Positions 1 through 10,335 of a stretch of 64,000 bases of DNA are shown here, in pieces (the first letter of the stretch is position 1; every line of letters begins with the position of its first letter). Source of the DNA: Ichthyophis bannanicus (lineage: Eukaryota; Chordata; Amphibia; Gymnophiona; Ichthyophiidae); contig CM066033.1 of assembly GCA_033557465.1 (NCBI GenBank), positions 910,062,808 through 910,126,807 on the forward strand, in the 5' to 3' direction. The translations under genes were made by a program, and so were the position numbers. The notes under the pieces were generated by a model. The model did no database searches and was not told the DNA's origin. It was given only the letters and a program-made list of their open reading frames with translations.

Positions 1-925
1 CTCAGCAGCACAGGACAGGGTACTGTGTAGCAGCCTTCTTTTAATACCTGAAGATTGGAGGATTGCCAATGTAACGCCAATTTTTAAAAAGAGTTCCATA
101 GGTGATCATGGAAACTACAGACCAGTGAGCCTGACGTCAGTACCGGGAAAAATGGTAGAAACCATCATAACAAAATTACTCAGCATGTAGATAGTCATGG
201 CCTAATGGGAGACAGCCAACATGGCTTTAGACAAGGAAGATCTTGTCTTACTAATCTGTTATGGTTTTTTGAAGGTGTGAACAAACAGGTGGACAAAGGT
301 GAGTCTGTTGATATAGTGTATCTGGACTTTCAGAAGCCTTTGACAAGGTCCCTCATCAGAGACTTTTGGCAAAACATGGGATAGGAGGCAGTGTACTATT
401 GTGGATCAGGAACTGGTTAAAAGATAGAAAGCAGAGGGTAGGGCTAAATGGCCAATTTTCCCAATGGAGAAAGGTGAATAGTGGTGTACCCCAGGGATCT
501 GTGCTGGGTCCGCTGCTTTTTGACATATTCATAAATGACCTGGAAAAGGGAATAACGAGTGAAGTTATCAGATTTGAAGATGACACAAAACTATTTAAAG
601 TTGTCAAAACCCAAGAGGATTGTGTAAAACTGCAAGAGGATCTTGATAAATTGGAAGACTGGACATCAAAATGGCAGATGAAATTTAATGTGGACAAGTG
701 CAAAGTGATGCACCTAGGGAAGAACAACCCAAATTATGGTTACACGATGCAGGTTCCACATTAGGAACCACCACCCAGGAAAAAGATTTAGGCGTCATTG
801 TGGATAACATGTTAAAACTCTCGGCCCAGTGGGCAGCGGCGGCCAAGAGAGCAAATAGAATGCTAGGTATCATAAGGAAAGGAATGGAAAATAAAACAAA
901 ATATATTATAATGCCTCTATCTTGT
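1..925 (+). mobile_element. CR1-type LINE fragment (family A, copy 1), RT region
   Basis: Broken reverse transcriptase of a CR1-like non-LTR retrotransposon. Recognisable pieces in shifting frames are NYRPVSLTS near the start, VPQGSVLGPLLFDIFINDL near 485-545, and KCKVMHLGKNNPNYGYTM near 695-750. The catalytic motif reads FEDD at about 570 where the family has FADD. Several frameshifts and stops make it a pseudogene. The 3' part of the family (seen at 32294-33288) is missing because the copy is cut off near 925, where reverse-strand RTE sequence begins. The same family recurs at 5415-9220 and 16462-33288. Confidence 0.9.
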
Positions 926-1069
926 CTAGGTCCTTCATAGCTACTTTTCGAAGAGCAATGCATCGTCTGATTCTTTGACTGCTTATTGTTTCTTTATTGA
1001 TAGTTGAGCCAAGTTCTCCACTATTTCAATTTCTTCTCCATCAATGATGAACTTATTGCTTTTGCCAGT

Positions 1070-1971
1070 TTACAGGATCTTTGGCTTCTTTACATTAAGG
1101 TGCAGGCCCATCTTAAGACTATGCTCCTTGATCTTGAAAAGCAAATGTTTCATATTGTCTTTGCTTTCATCCAGTAATGTGGTATCATCAACATAGTGAA
1201 GGTTGTTGATGAGTCTTCTACCAATCTTCACACCTCGGTTGTCTTCATACAGCCCTGCTTCTCTGATGATTTGTTTTGCATATAAATTAAACAAGTAAGG
1301 GGAAAGTATGCTGCCTTGTTGTACACCTTTGCTGATTTGAAACCATTCTGTTTCTCCTTGCTCCATACGAACTGCTGCTTCTTGATCAATGTAAAGGTTG
1401 TGCAAGAGAATGATCAGCTGTTCTAGTATACCCATGCTTCTTAATGTGGCCCAGAGTTTCTCTTTCTCATGGTTTACAGAGTCAAAAGCCTTGCTGTAGT
1501 CGATAAAACACATATAGATATCCTTTTGGTATTCTTTTGTCTTTTCAAGGATCCATCTCACATCCACAATGATGTCTCTTGTTCCTCACCCTTCCTGAAC
1601 CTTGCATGCACTTCAGGCACTTCCAGATATGGTTATAGTCTCTGCTGAATGATCTTGTGTAGAATTTTGCTGACATGCGGGATCAGAGCGATTGTGTGAT
1701 AATTTTCACAGTCAGTCGGGTCACCTTTCTTCAGTATTGGCATAAATACAGATCTTTTCCAGTCAATTGACCTTGATGTTGTCTTCCAAATTTCCTGGCA
1801 GAGTCTTGTAAGCATGTTAGCTGCACCCAATTGCTGTAATACTTCAATAGGAAAATAATCAATGCTTGGTGCTTTGTTCTTTGATAAAGTTTTCAATGCT
1901 GCTTTGACTTCTTCTTTCATCACCAATTGTTCCTGATAATAATGTACAGGTTGAAATGGCTGTTGGTCCAC
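1070..1971 (-). pseudogene. RTE/BovB-like reverse transcriptase pseudogene
   Basis: Two open stretches (1633-1971 and 1070-1567) give consecutive parts of one RT. The first contains KNKAPSIDYFPIEVLQQLG and the fingers region; the second contains CFIDYSKAFDSVNHEKLW-like motif A, the QQGSILSPYLFN motif B, and the catalytic site as HYVDD rather than the family's RYADD. It ends with a GLHLNVKKPKIL-like thumb segment. A frameshift or stop region separates the two stretches around 1570-1630. Assignment to the RTE/BovB clade rests on remembered clade features, not on a search. Confidence 0.8.
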
Positions 1972-2029
1972 TTGATCTTTATCATATATTCTTTCTACCT
2001 TTTCTTGATCTTATCAGCATCATTCAACA

Positions 2030-2450
2030 TGGATCCTTGAGCAACCTACCAGCTTAAGAGCCTTCTATGTTGCCCCAGTATTATGGAACACTTCCTGATA
2101 ATTTAAGAGCAATAAAAGATTTACAACAGTTCGGAAAAGAACTAAAGACTCATCTATTCATTGAGTATTTACATTATGATATCCCTTCTGAGATACCCCA
2201 AGCTCAACCTAATTAATTACTTCCAGTGCAATTTTGCTCCCAAAGTTTATACCTACTGCAACATAGTATATAGTTGGTGCAACATTATATATAGTTGGTG
2301 CAATTTAGTTCTTGCAAGTTAAATGTACATAAGTTATTGACGTTTCAATATAAAGTTCCTTTTATGTTCCCTGTAAACCTCCCCTGATCTCTGGAAGGGA
2401 CTGTATATAAAAGCATGTTAAATCAATAAATACATCTTGTAACATTCCAA
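2030..2450 (+). mobile_element. 3' end of a CR1/L2-type LINE inserted in the RTE element
   Basis: Translation gives the C-terminal signature of Jockey-superfamily LINE ORF2 proteins, in the pattern W-N-x-LP-x-x-LR-A-I-K-D-x-x-x-F-x-K-x-LK-x-H-L-F, followed by a short 3' UTR with TGTATATAAA and an AATAAATACA tail at about 2425-2436. It is on the plus strand, opposite to the surrounding RTE element, and RTE sequence resumes after about 2460. It is severely 5'-truncated, as LINE insertions usually are. Confidence 0.65.
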
Positions 2451-2920
2451 TTAAAGGCTGGGATTTTTACTTTAACACTCATAGATTTAGGAAAGCCGAT
2501 CATGTTCTTCCTTTAATAGTTTCTGCTTCTATTTACTTGCATGCGTAATTGTAGTACTTCTACTTGTCTTGTCTTGCTGTATGTTTGAAATCCCTGTTGA
2601 GTTCTGCAGTCGCCTCTCTTTCTCCTCTGGATTTAGCTTCTCTGCGTTTCTGGGAAATTTTCAGAGTTTCTTCGGTCATCCATTTTAGCCATTTTTGCTT
2701 TTTCATCTTTTGTAGAGACTTCTCACTTTCTTCCAACACAACCTTCTTGATGTCATCCTATAACTCTTCTTGAGCTCTGTCATTTGTATCTACAGCAGCA
2801 AATTGATTTTGCAGGCAGTCTTTAAATTCTGATGGTATATTCTAAAGGTCATATTCTGCTACATTTATGAGGGACTTGCTCTTTTTCAACTTTAGCTTGA
2901 GTTTGCATACTATACAACAG

Positions 2921-3092
2921 TCAGCTACAGGTCTATACAACAGTCAGCTACAGGTTTTATCTTCGTTGATGTTATAGAGCTTTTCCATCGTTGATTTCCA
3001 CAGATGTAGTCAATTTGATTTTTCTACAATCCATTGGGTGAAGTCCAAGATGTAGTCAATTTGATTTTTCTACAATCCATTGGGTGAAGTCC
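2921..3092. repeat. Two short tandem duplications inside the RTE endonuclease region
   Basis: A unit of about 24 bases (ACAACAGTCAGCTACAGG plus a few bases) occurs twice back to back at 2921-2957. A unit of about 44 bases starting GATGTAGTCAATTTG occurs twice at about 3004-3092. Both are near-identical, so these are local duplications after insertion rather than LINE structure. Confidence 0.85.
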
Positions 3093-3164
3093 ATGTGTAC
3101 AATCACCTCTTCTGTTGCTAGAAGGTGTTTGAAATGAATAGATCATTGGTCTTGCAGAATTCTA

Positions 3165-3871
3165 TCAGTCTTTCTCCAGCTTCATTTTTGTTGCCAAGTC
3201 CATATTTTCCAATGACTTTGTCTTCTTTGTTGCAACTTTTGCATTCCAATCACCTATGACTATCAGGATATTCTGTTTGCATGTTCTCTCAGTTTCAGCT
3301 TGTACTTGTTCATAGAAATCAACTTCATCCTCTTCTGCAGCCATTGTTGGGGCATATACTTGAATTATAGTTGTGTTGATGGGCATTCCTCATAGACGAA
3401 CAGAAAGTAAGCGTTCACTGATTGCATCATATTTCATTACAGTTCTTGCAAGTTTTTTCTTAATTATAAATTCAACACCATTCTTCTTTGTCTTTCATTT
3501 CCAGCATAGTAGACCATGTGATCATCAAATGCAAAGTGCCCGATGGCAGTCCATTTCAGTTCACTGACACGCAACAGATTGAGTTGTACATGTTCCATTT
3601 CATTCTTGACCACCTCCAACTTCCCTTAGTTCATGCTTCATATATTCCATGTCCCAATGTGTAAGACATCTTTGCAACTTCTGACTCTCATTTCATGTGC
3701 AGCTGCATCAGCAGTCAAACATCCCAAGGGCTTTGATCCAACCACATCATAAATGCTGGCTTTACTCTGAAAAGTCTTCAGCTCCTCCCCAGTAGCCAAT
3801 TGAGTGCCTTCTGACCTGTAGGTCTCATCTTCTAGCACTATAGTGCAATTTGCTTTGTTATGACTATCCAC
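3165..3871 (-). pseudogene. RTE/BovB-like endonuclease pseudogene
   Basis: Reverse-strand peptides at 3638-3871 (ending VLHIGTWNI, the usual first strand of the APE-type endonuclease fold) and 3165-3386 (IIQVYAPTMAAEEDEVDFYE, then IVIGDWNAKVA) are N- and mid-parts of one LINE endonuclease. GDWNAKV is the catalytic D-x-N motif. The section between is disrupted by frameshifts and the tandem duplications. No complete domain remains. Confidence 0.75.
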
Positions 3872-4084
3872 TTTGTTTTCATAGCAAGATATGGAAGTAG
3901 ATTGCCAGGCCTTTCTTCTGCGCAGTTAATTCTAGTGTTGCTGCCATTTTCACAGAAAGGTTATCTGCCCCTGCCAACACTATCCCATTCTGCTGCTGCC
4001 CAGATGGGTGGCTCGTCTTAGTCTGGCACCTCAGCTGAGACCTGTCCATCTTGGGAAACCATGCCAGTACTTAAGTTACTGATA

Positions 4085-4915
4085 GCTTAGCCCTCAGCAT
4101 CACTGATGCACACAAGCTGTCACAGTACGACAAGTTGCAAACCAAGTGGAGGGGGGGAGATAATACAAGTTGTTTATTATTATAGTGGTAGGATCCTGAA
4201 GTACCAACACTTCTTTTAAGAACTTATGAAAAGGAATCATTGGGGATAAGTAATGCGTACAAGAAAAGTTAAGACATCTAAGATTCTTAAACAGGAAAGC
4301 ATTCTCCAAAATCTCATGCTGCCTATACAGAATGAGATTATCTTTAATGGAGGAGGAGGAAGCTCCCTGCAGAGTAGATACCTGAGACTCAACCTTTTGT
4401 AGACGAGAAATACATGAGGAAAAATAAGTATCATGTTGAGAAAATTTCTCCATGGTGTCCTTTGTAAAATCAGCAAACTGTGATACAGTATTATTTAAAG
4501 ATGATTCCATCTGAGTAAGCAGAGACCATATATCAGGCAAAGAAGCACCATGAGGCTGTTTACCTGAAACAGAAACAGCAACAATTGTACTCAGGGATTT
4601 AGAAACCTTGGGAAACTGGACAGCCCGCAATAGCAGAACCACTGCACCTAGTCCCCAGGCTCCTGAGGTGTCTGATCCTTAGACGAAATACTGGGCCATG
4701 ACTGTCCTACCATATTAGGAGAGGACATCGCCAGCCCCAAAACATCATTGCTAGATAGGAGGAGAGGAGAAATATCAGAAGAAGAGTCCAAACTTGCAGA
4801 TATGGGAACCAAACTTTCACCCTGGTCTTTCACTGGGACCACAATATGTTTATCCATTGGGCCCATGGCTTTCACAGTCTTAAAGGGATCCAATGTACTC
4901 ACAGTAAACACTTTC
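4085..4915 (-). pseudogene. L1-type ORF1 protein relic
   Basis: Two reverse-strand open stretches (4648-4911 and 4100-4642) join with a frameshift near 4645. The first is a Ser/Pro-rich N-terminus. The second has a stretch with heptad character (QMESSLNNTVSQFADFTKD, then ISRLQKVESQVSTLQ) and a decayed RNA-recognition segment (LENAFLFKNLRCLNF, then LSPMIPFHKFLKEVL and NNLYYLPPS). Coiled coil followed by RRM is the layout of vertebrate L1/Tx1 ORF1 proteins. No matching ORF2 follows downstream at 3960-4085, so only the ORF1 part survives. Confidence 0.6.
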
Positions 4916-5414
4916 TTCTTTCATTTTGCCATTCCACGCGGATGTATATCCTCAGTACTCTGAAGGAGCTCCAAAGGGGCCAAACATGCCCCTTTGTCCA
5001 TGCCCCTTTGAACACGCTCACGGCCATGTCCCTCGGCATGTAAGCATGTTTTAAACCCCCAATGACATAAGGGAAGGTGAGAAGATGATCCAATCGGCAG
5101 CAGGTAGCACTCCATCCAAACTGCCAGTTCCCTCCTCAGTGCATTGCACTGGAACACAGGTCAGCTCACCCACCAAGTCTCCCCAAAACTCACACTTTTT
5201 AAAACCTTTATGTGCCAGAAGTAGGTTTAAATCCTGGCATAAAGAATTTGGGGTTTACACCTGCATGACCTATATGAAATGAGGCATACTTGTGTCAATT
5301 TTTGTCCTGTCCAGGCTATCCCCAGATCACACCCCAACATGCCTCCTCAAAACTTCCATGTAGCAAGGACATCCACGTATAAACTGAACCTTTGTAAAAA
5401 TGGCTGTGATTTAC
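4916..5414. other. Unclassified stretch between L1 relic and CR1 copy
   Basis: No coding region or known repeat recognised. It may include the 5' UTR of the reverse-strand L1 relic. Open stretches here are short and overlap on both strands without family features. Confidence 0.5.
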
Positions 5415-5472
5415 ATGTATATATGCCATGGGATAGGAGGCAATATCCTATTGTGGATTGGGAATTGGTTAA

Positions 5473-5485
5473 CCCTCGGATACAC
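5473..5485 (+). repeat. piggyBac left terminal inverted repeat
   Basis: CCCTCGGATACAC directly after TTAA; perfect inverse of 8307-8319. Confidence 0.95.
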
Positions 5486-5564
5486 TACCCCTGGGTCAGG
5501 GGTGACCCGGGTGTCGGTCTTTGTGTTTTTTCTTCAAAATGGTAAGGAATTGTATTTTGGTACT

Positions 5565-5690
5565 CTAGGTATTTTATTTATTTATCTATTTTCTTCTATA
5601 CCGCCCCTTCCAGCAATCAAGGGCGGTTTACATGAAACATCTTAACAGTTGTACACAGTTGTATACATTTACATTGAACAATCGGATTCA
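5565..5690 (-). repeat. Short L2-like LINE/SINE tail inside the piggyBac 5' region
   Basis: TATTTATTTAT followed by CTATACCGCCCC and GGGCGGTTTACA reads, on the reverse strand, as the GTAAACCGC ... GCGGTATA ... (AAATA)n 3' tail also seen at 15700-15810, 21801-21875 and 48703-48760. It lies upstream of the transposase start and does not break the gene. Confidence 0.6.
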
Positions 5691-5982
5691 ACTATTTACA
5701 TTGGGTATTCCTCAACGAACCATTTTTAAGTATTTTCATACATATGGTTTGCAAAAATAATGTTTTTATACAGTACTGCATGCTGCTGAACAAACAAGGG
5801 GTGATTTTCGACACTCGCACAATAACACTCTCCTTTGTTTTATAGCAGCAAAGAAAGTCACCACTCCAAGTCCACATTACAATCCTGTGTTTTCTAACGT
5901 CTTGCTTACATTTATGATGTCACCTGACGTCAGTTCCTTGTTTGTTTCTGTGGATTAAAATTTTTTACGACAAAGGTAAACA

Positions 5983-7806
5983 ATGCCACTCCCGAAACGC
6001 TTCAGCAGCTGTGCAGCAACTGAAAAAATTAGACGTTGGTTGAATGAAGAAAGTGACAGTAATGATAGTTTGAGTAATGATACTGAAGGTGCTGATACGG
6101 ATAGTGCAGTCGTTCCTGCCCAGTCCGATCAGCTTGATCTTGATGATAGCGGCAGTGAAGCGGAAGATGCTGTCGAAGAAAATAAAACAAGTGATGACGA
6201 TAGCAGTTCATACAGCAATTCTGAAACTTCTGAATCACATTCTGAAAATGAGGAAGTTACTGACAGTCATTACACAGCTCGTTCTGGCAGGCATTGGAAT
6301 AAAACTGTACCGCCAACATCAAGAACAAGGGAAGCAAATATAGTCAGAGAATCTTCTGGACCAATTGCTCTGATCAGAGGTATAACTAATGCTAAGGATA
6401 TTTTTGACATGTTTGTAACTCCAGATATATTGTCAGCAGTGTTAGATTTCACAAATTCTGAAGGCATACGTAGAGCTGAAACAATGCAGCCACCATGTAC
6501 TGACTGGAAGCAGGTAACAATGGAAGAGCTCCAAGCAATATTGTGTCTTCTGTACATGAGTGGTGTTTTCAGGCTGAACAAAGTATCTGTACGCAGAACT
6601 TGGGCTAAAAGTCCTATCCAGAATCCTATATTTCCAGCTGTTATGTCAGGTAAAAGGTTTGCAGAAATATTGAGTTTACTTCGATTTGATGACAAACAAA
6701 CCCGTGAATCACGAAGGGCCAATGACAAATTTACTCCAGTCAGAGATGTTTGGAATTTATTCATTTCTCAGTGCATGAAAATGTACACACCATCTGCATA
6801 CTTGACTGTTGATGAACAATTGTTGGGGTTCAGAGGCAAGTGTCCGTTTCGTCAATACATCAAGTCTAAACCAGACCGATACGGTATAAAGTTATGGGTG
6901 TGTGCAGAAGCCGAAACGTATTATGTATTCAACATGAAGCCATACCTAGGGCGTGAAGAGTCAGTTACTCGTGACAAAACAGTATCTCTAGGAGCTGATG
7001 TTGTTTTGAAGCTTATTGAACCTCTGGAACGGTCTGGAAGGAACATTACTTGTGACAATTTCTTTACTAACGCACAACTGGCTGATGTTCTTCTTAGCAA
7101 GAATTTGACACTACTGGGCACTGTAAGACGTTGCAACCGTGACATACCTTCAGAATTCCAGGCAAATCGCTCAAGAATTGTGGGATCCTCAATATTTGGC
7201 TTCAGTGGAGACAAGACTTTGGTGTCATTCGTCCCAAAACGAAACAAATCAGTTATGCTGCTGTCAACACTTCACCATGATAATAAAATTGATGAAACAT
7301 CAAAGAAGCCAGAAATAATACTTGACTACAACAGAACGAAAGGGGGTGTTGACACAGTAGATCAGTTGTGCCACACATACAGTGTGAAAAGATCAACTCG
7401 TCGATGGCCACTTTGCATGTTTTATGGACTGCTTGATATCGCGGCTGTAAATTCATTCATAATATTTATGTACAACAATCCTATGTTTCATCACAAGGAA
7501 AACTGCAAGAGAAGGTTTTTCCTGGAGGAACTCGCTTTGAATCTCATGAAGCTTCAGCTACAAAATCGTCAAAGCCATCCAGAAGGTCTGACAAGCCATA
7601 CACGTCAATCCATGGCCAATGTTGGCTATCCTTGCCTTGAAATGCCTAAGCCACCAAGACCGTTGACCACACGGGCATCAGCAAAGAAAAGAAAAAGATG
7701 CTCCTTTTGTCCAAGTGACAGAGATCGAAAAGTATTTACCAAATGTGAAATCTGTCTGAAGTGTGTCCTGAACATTCAAGAACAACTACTAGCACATTGT
7801 GCATAA
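5983..7806 (+). CDS. piggyBac transposase, 607 aa, intact
   Basis: DDE/D-type transposase of the piggyBac (PGBD, DDE_Tnp_1_7) family, which cuts and pastes at TTAA using hairpin ends. Visible architecture: an acidic Ser/Asp/Glu-rich N-terminus (about residues 20-100), the catalytic core (about 130-520), and a C-terminal cysteine-rich zinc-binding domain with C573, C576, C588, C591, C594, H605 and C606. Catalytic candidates by alignment with the known family pattern are D277 (TVDEQLLGF), D358 (ITCDNFFTN) and D457 (KGGVDTVDQ), with D460 as the fourth conserved Asp. Length is close to the roughly 594 residues of the insect prototype. The start Met is preceded by non-coding sequence and begins MPLPKRFSS. 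No stop or frameshift is present. It is the only gene in the element. Confidence 0.97.
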   Translation: MPLPKRFSSCAATEKIRRWLNEESDSNDSLSNDTEGADTDSAVVPAQSDQLDLDDSGSEAEDAVEENKTSDDDSSSYSNSETSESHSENEEVTDSHYTARSGRHWNKTVPPTSRTREANIVRESSGPIALIRGITNAKDIFDMFVTPDILSAVLDFTNSEGIRRAETMQPPCTDWKQVTMEELQAILCLLYMSGVFRLNKVSVRRTWAKSPIQNPIFPAVMSGKRFAEILSLLRFDDKQTRESRRANDKFTPVRDVWNLFISQCMKMYTPSAYLTVDEQLLGFRGKCPFRQYIKSKPDRYGIKLWVCAEAETYYVFNMKPYLGREESVTRDKTVSLGADVVLKLIEPLERSGRNITCDNFFTNAQLADVLLSKNLTLLGTVRRCNRDIPSEFQANRSRIVGSSIFGFSGDKTLVSFVPKRNKSVMLLSTLHHDNKIDETSKKPEIILDYNRTKGGVDTVDQLCHTYSVKRSTRRWPLCMFYGLLDIAAVNSFIIFMYNNPMFHHKENCKRRFFLEELALNLMKLQLQNRQSHPEGLTSHTRQSMANVGYPCLEMPKPPRPLTTRASAKKRKRCSFCPSDRDRKVFTKCEICLKCVLNIQEQLLAHCA

Positions 7807-8306
7807 ACTGTTGTTGAAAAAAACAGTCAATGTACTTCATGTATTGCTTACTAGTTTTCTGTTGTTTACAATGCACCGTTGTCAATTTGTTATAACACTG
7901 TAATTTTTTTGTCACAATCTGCATCATGCCATTACTTGACATAATGGCACCATACTTTGACTGTTGCTGTCCACCTAGCGAATAAATATAGAACTATTGT
8001 AGTTTGCAAAGCGTGCAGTGCTGCACACCATTTTTAAGCTTGCAACTGAATAGTTAACAGGTATTGACATTATGCAGCATATATCTGACCTTGTACAACT
8101 TGTCCTGCCTGATCTTGGCTAGCATTGCACATTATTCACTTGAAAGGGTGAATTAATAACAAGTATTATAAAAAATAAATAAAAGTATGTCTTTTTCTTC
8201 ACAATTTAACCATGTTTTACAAACAAAAGTAGATGTTTTACCATATTTCTACATATGGGTCAGGGGTGACCCGGGGGTAGTGTATACGTGTCAGTCGATT
8301 TACCGA

Positions 8307-8319
8307 GTGTATCCGAGGG
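8307..8319 (-). repeat. piggyBac right terminal inverted repeat
   Basis: GTGTATCCGAGGG directly before TTAA. Inside this end, the subterminal ACTACC/GGGTCA block sits about 20 bases further from the tip than at the left end, so the two ends are asymmetric as is usual in this superfamily. Confidence 0.95.
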
Positions 8320-9224
8320 TTAAAAGATAGAAAACAGAGAGTAGGGTTGAATGATCAATTTTCTCAATGGAAAATGGTAAACAGTGGAGTTCACCAGGAA
8401 CTGTACTGGGACCGGTGCTTTTTAAAATATTTATAACTGATCTGGAAATGGAAACAATGAGTGAGGTGATAAGATTTTCAGATGATACCAAATTATTAAA
8501 TCACATGTAGACTGTGACAACTTGCAAGTGGACCTTTGGAGAATGGGAGACTGGGCGTCCAAATGGCAGATGGAATTTAATGTGGACAAATGCAAAGTGA
8601 TGTACATAGGGAAGAACAACCCAAATTATAGTTACATGATGATAGGTTCTACCTTAGTGTCACCACCAAGGAATGAAACCTAGGTATTTTCATGGATAAT
8701 ACATTGAAATCTTCTGCTTATTGTGTGACAAAAGGCAAATGGAATTTTAAGAATTATTATGAAGGGAATAGAGAATAAAACAAAAAATATCATAATGCCT
8801 CTACATTGTTCCATAATGTGACCACGTCATGAAAACTGTGTGCATTTCTGACCATCACATCTCAAAAAAATATATAATGGGATTAGAAAAGGTATCAGGA
8901 AGGGCAACCAAAATAATAAGGAGGATGAACCGATGCTCCTATGAGGAAAGGCTAAAGAGGTTAGGTCTCTTCAGCATGGAGAAGAGACCTAACCTCAGAA
9001 GGCTGAGAGGAGATATGATAGAGATCTACAAAATCCTAGGTGGAATACAAAAGGCAAATGCGAATCAATGATTTACTCTTTCAAAAAAAAAACAAAGACA
9101 GAGAGCTACAACATAAAATTACAAAGTAGTACATTTCAAACAAACAGGGGAAAATATTTTTCACTCCATTAACAGTTAAGCTTTGTAACTCGTTTCTGGA
9201 AGATGTGATAAATGCAGTGAGCAT

Positions 9225-9600
9225 AGCTGGGCACCTAGTTCAATCGTGTTTTAGGCACCTATGTTAAGCTTACTTTGTAACTACAAATAGGCGCCTACTT
9301 GTCTTTATAAAATACTAGTATTAGAGGCTTAAAGCACCCTTAAGTTGCAGAAACGGGATTTACGCCAGTCCTAGAACTAATGGAAATATCCATGCGTAAA
9401 TTATAGTATTTTATTCTATGCACATACTTGTGTACTCTGCCTATGCTCTGCCCAAACTTCGCTCATGTGCGCGCTCACTGGCAAAGTAGATGCCTTGATG
9501 TCAAAATGTGTTCTGTTACACTGGTTGGCCATTTACGGCTATATGTGGCTATATACCTCCTAATTGCTCAAAACAATGGTGCTTAAGTAAACTGACCTGT
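9225..9600. repeat. Unclassified dispersed repeat, also at 41185-41645
   Basis: Shares several blocks with 41185-41645: a TTTATAAAA(A/C)A(C/A)TAGT-like block, TATAGTATTTTAT, CACTTGTG(T/C)(A/G)CTCTGCC, and CTCA(C/G)TGGC(A/T)AAGTA. No terminal repeats, coding region or family assignment could be seen. Confidence 0.55.
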
Positions 9601-9719
9601 AGCCTTAACACACTTGAAGAATGACCGTGACAATAGCATCCCGTTACAGAGGAACAGAATATACTTACATGGGCTACTCTAAAGGGCGGGCAGCTCGCCC
9701 CTCTTCCACTTCCAGGGTG

Positions 9720-9890
9720 TTCTTATGCTTACTTTATATCGTGTTTTATGAAATGCGTTATCATGAAATATATTCATGTATTTTATGATATGTACTATTT
9801 TCAGGTGTATTTACATGATTTTCTTAATTGTTGTAAGCTGCTTAGGGCAAGCCTTATAAACTAGGCAGCTTATAAACAGAACAGAACATA
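9720..9890 (+). repeat. L2-like LINE 3' tail or derived SINE
   Basis: GTAAGCTGCTTAGGGC ... AGGCAGCTTATAAA resembles the paired hairpin-like motif of L2/CR1-type 3' ends elsewhere in the window (GTAAACCGCTTAGACC ... GCGGTATATAA). Confidence 0.5.
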
Positions 9891-10335
9891 GAATATTGAA
9901 CCCTGCTGCCCCAGCTGGAGAAGCAAAGTTCACAGATTCCTAGAGGGAGGGCCAGCAGACCGACCCCTGCTGGTTGGCTTTAGAAAGCTCTGGAATGATT
10001 CACAATCAGTGGGCCTCAGCTGATGTCTGCTGCTGTACCCCACTCTCCAAATAGCCATGAAAAAATGTCCATGGTACTTCAAACTCAGATACCTCCATCA
10101 TAAGGCAGTGAATGGAACTGAGAGTATACGCTAAATAAGCAGGAAGGCTAAGAGGCTGGAATAATTACTAGAGCCAAATAGTAAATAACTATTTCAGTAG
10201 AAATATTTCTCCAAACATTTCTTCTTCTGCTTGCTTGATACAATCTGTTGGTAAAGTCACTGGAAAATGGCAATAGAAAATGATCCCTTAGGAGCTATGT
10301 TACTAAAGTGAGCTAAGCCATTAATGCATGATTTA

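Larger units (their letters stand above)
945..3960 (-). mobile_element. RTE/BovB-like LINE, interrupted and decayed
   Basis: A reverse-strand LINE with reverse transcriptase at 1070-1971 and an AP-type endonuclease at 3165-3871, so the coding order from its 5' end is endonuclease then RT. The peptides match the RTE/BovB clade style (for example GVQQGSILSPYLFNLYAKQ and DWNAKVA). About 420 bases between 2030 and 2450 belong to another LINE tail inserted within it. The body is full of frameshifts and cannot be functional. The 3' end lies near 945, beside the truncated CR1; the 5' limit near 3960 is approximate. Confidence 0.8.
5473..8319 (+). mobile_element. Complete piggyBac transposon, 2847 bp
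   Basis: Terminal inverted repeats are 13 bp and perfect: CCCTCGGATACAC at 5473-5485 and its reverse complement at 8307-8319. TTAA flanks both sides (5469-5472, 8320-8323), the piggyBac target. Each end also has a subterminal palindrome GGGTCA-GGGG-TGACCC (5493-5508 and 8257-8272). One intact transposase gene lies inside. The host CR1 is interrupted exactly at its own TTAA. Intact ends plus an intact gene indicate a recent, possibly autonomous copy; activity is not shown by sequence. Confidence 0.96.
5415..9220 (+). mobile_element. CR1-type LINE fragment (family A, copy 2), split by piggyBac
   Basis: The left part 5415-5472 (starting ATGGGATAGGAGGCA) and right part 8320-9220 are contiguous in copy 1 (373-423 onward) and copy 3. 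Removing the intervening transposon and one TTAA restores the family sequence across the junction (AACTGGTTAAAAGATAGAAA in copy 1). The right part carries broken RT sequence (VLGPVLFKIFITDLE, FSDDTKLL) and the 3' coding end (SYEERLKRLGLFSMEKR, then RGDMIEIYKIL). It is truncated at about 9220, without the family's 3' end. Confidence 0.88.
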
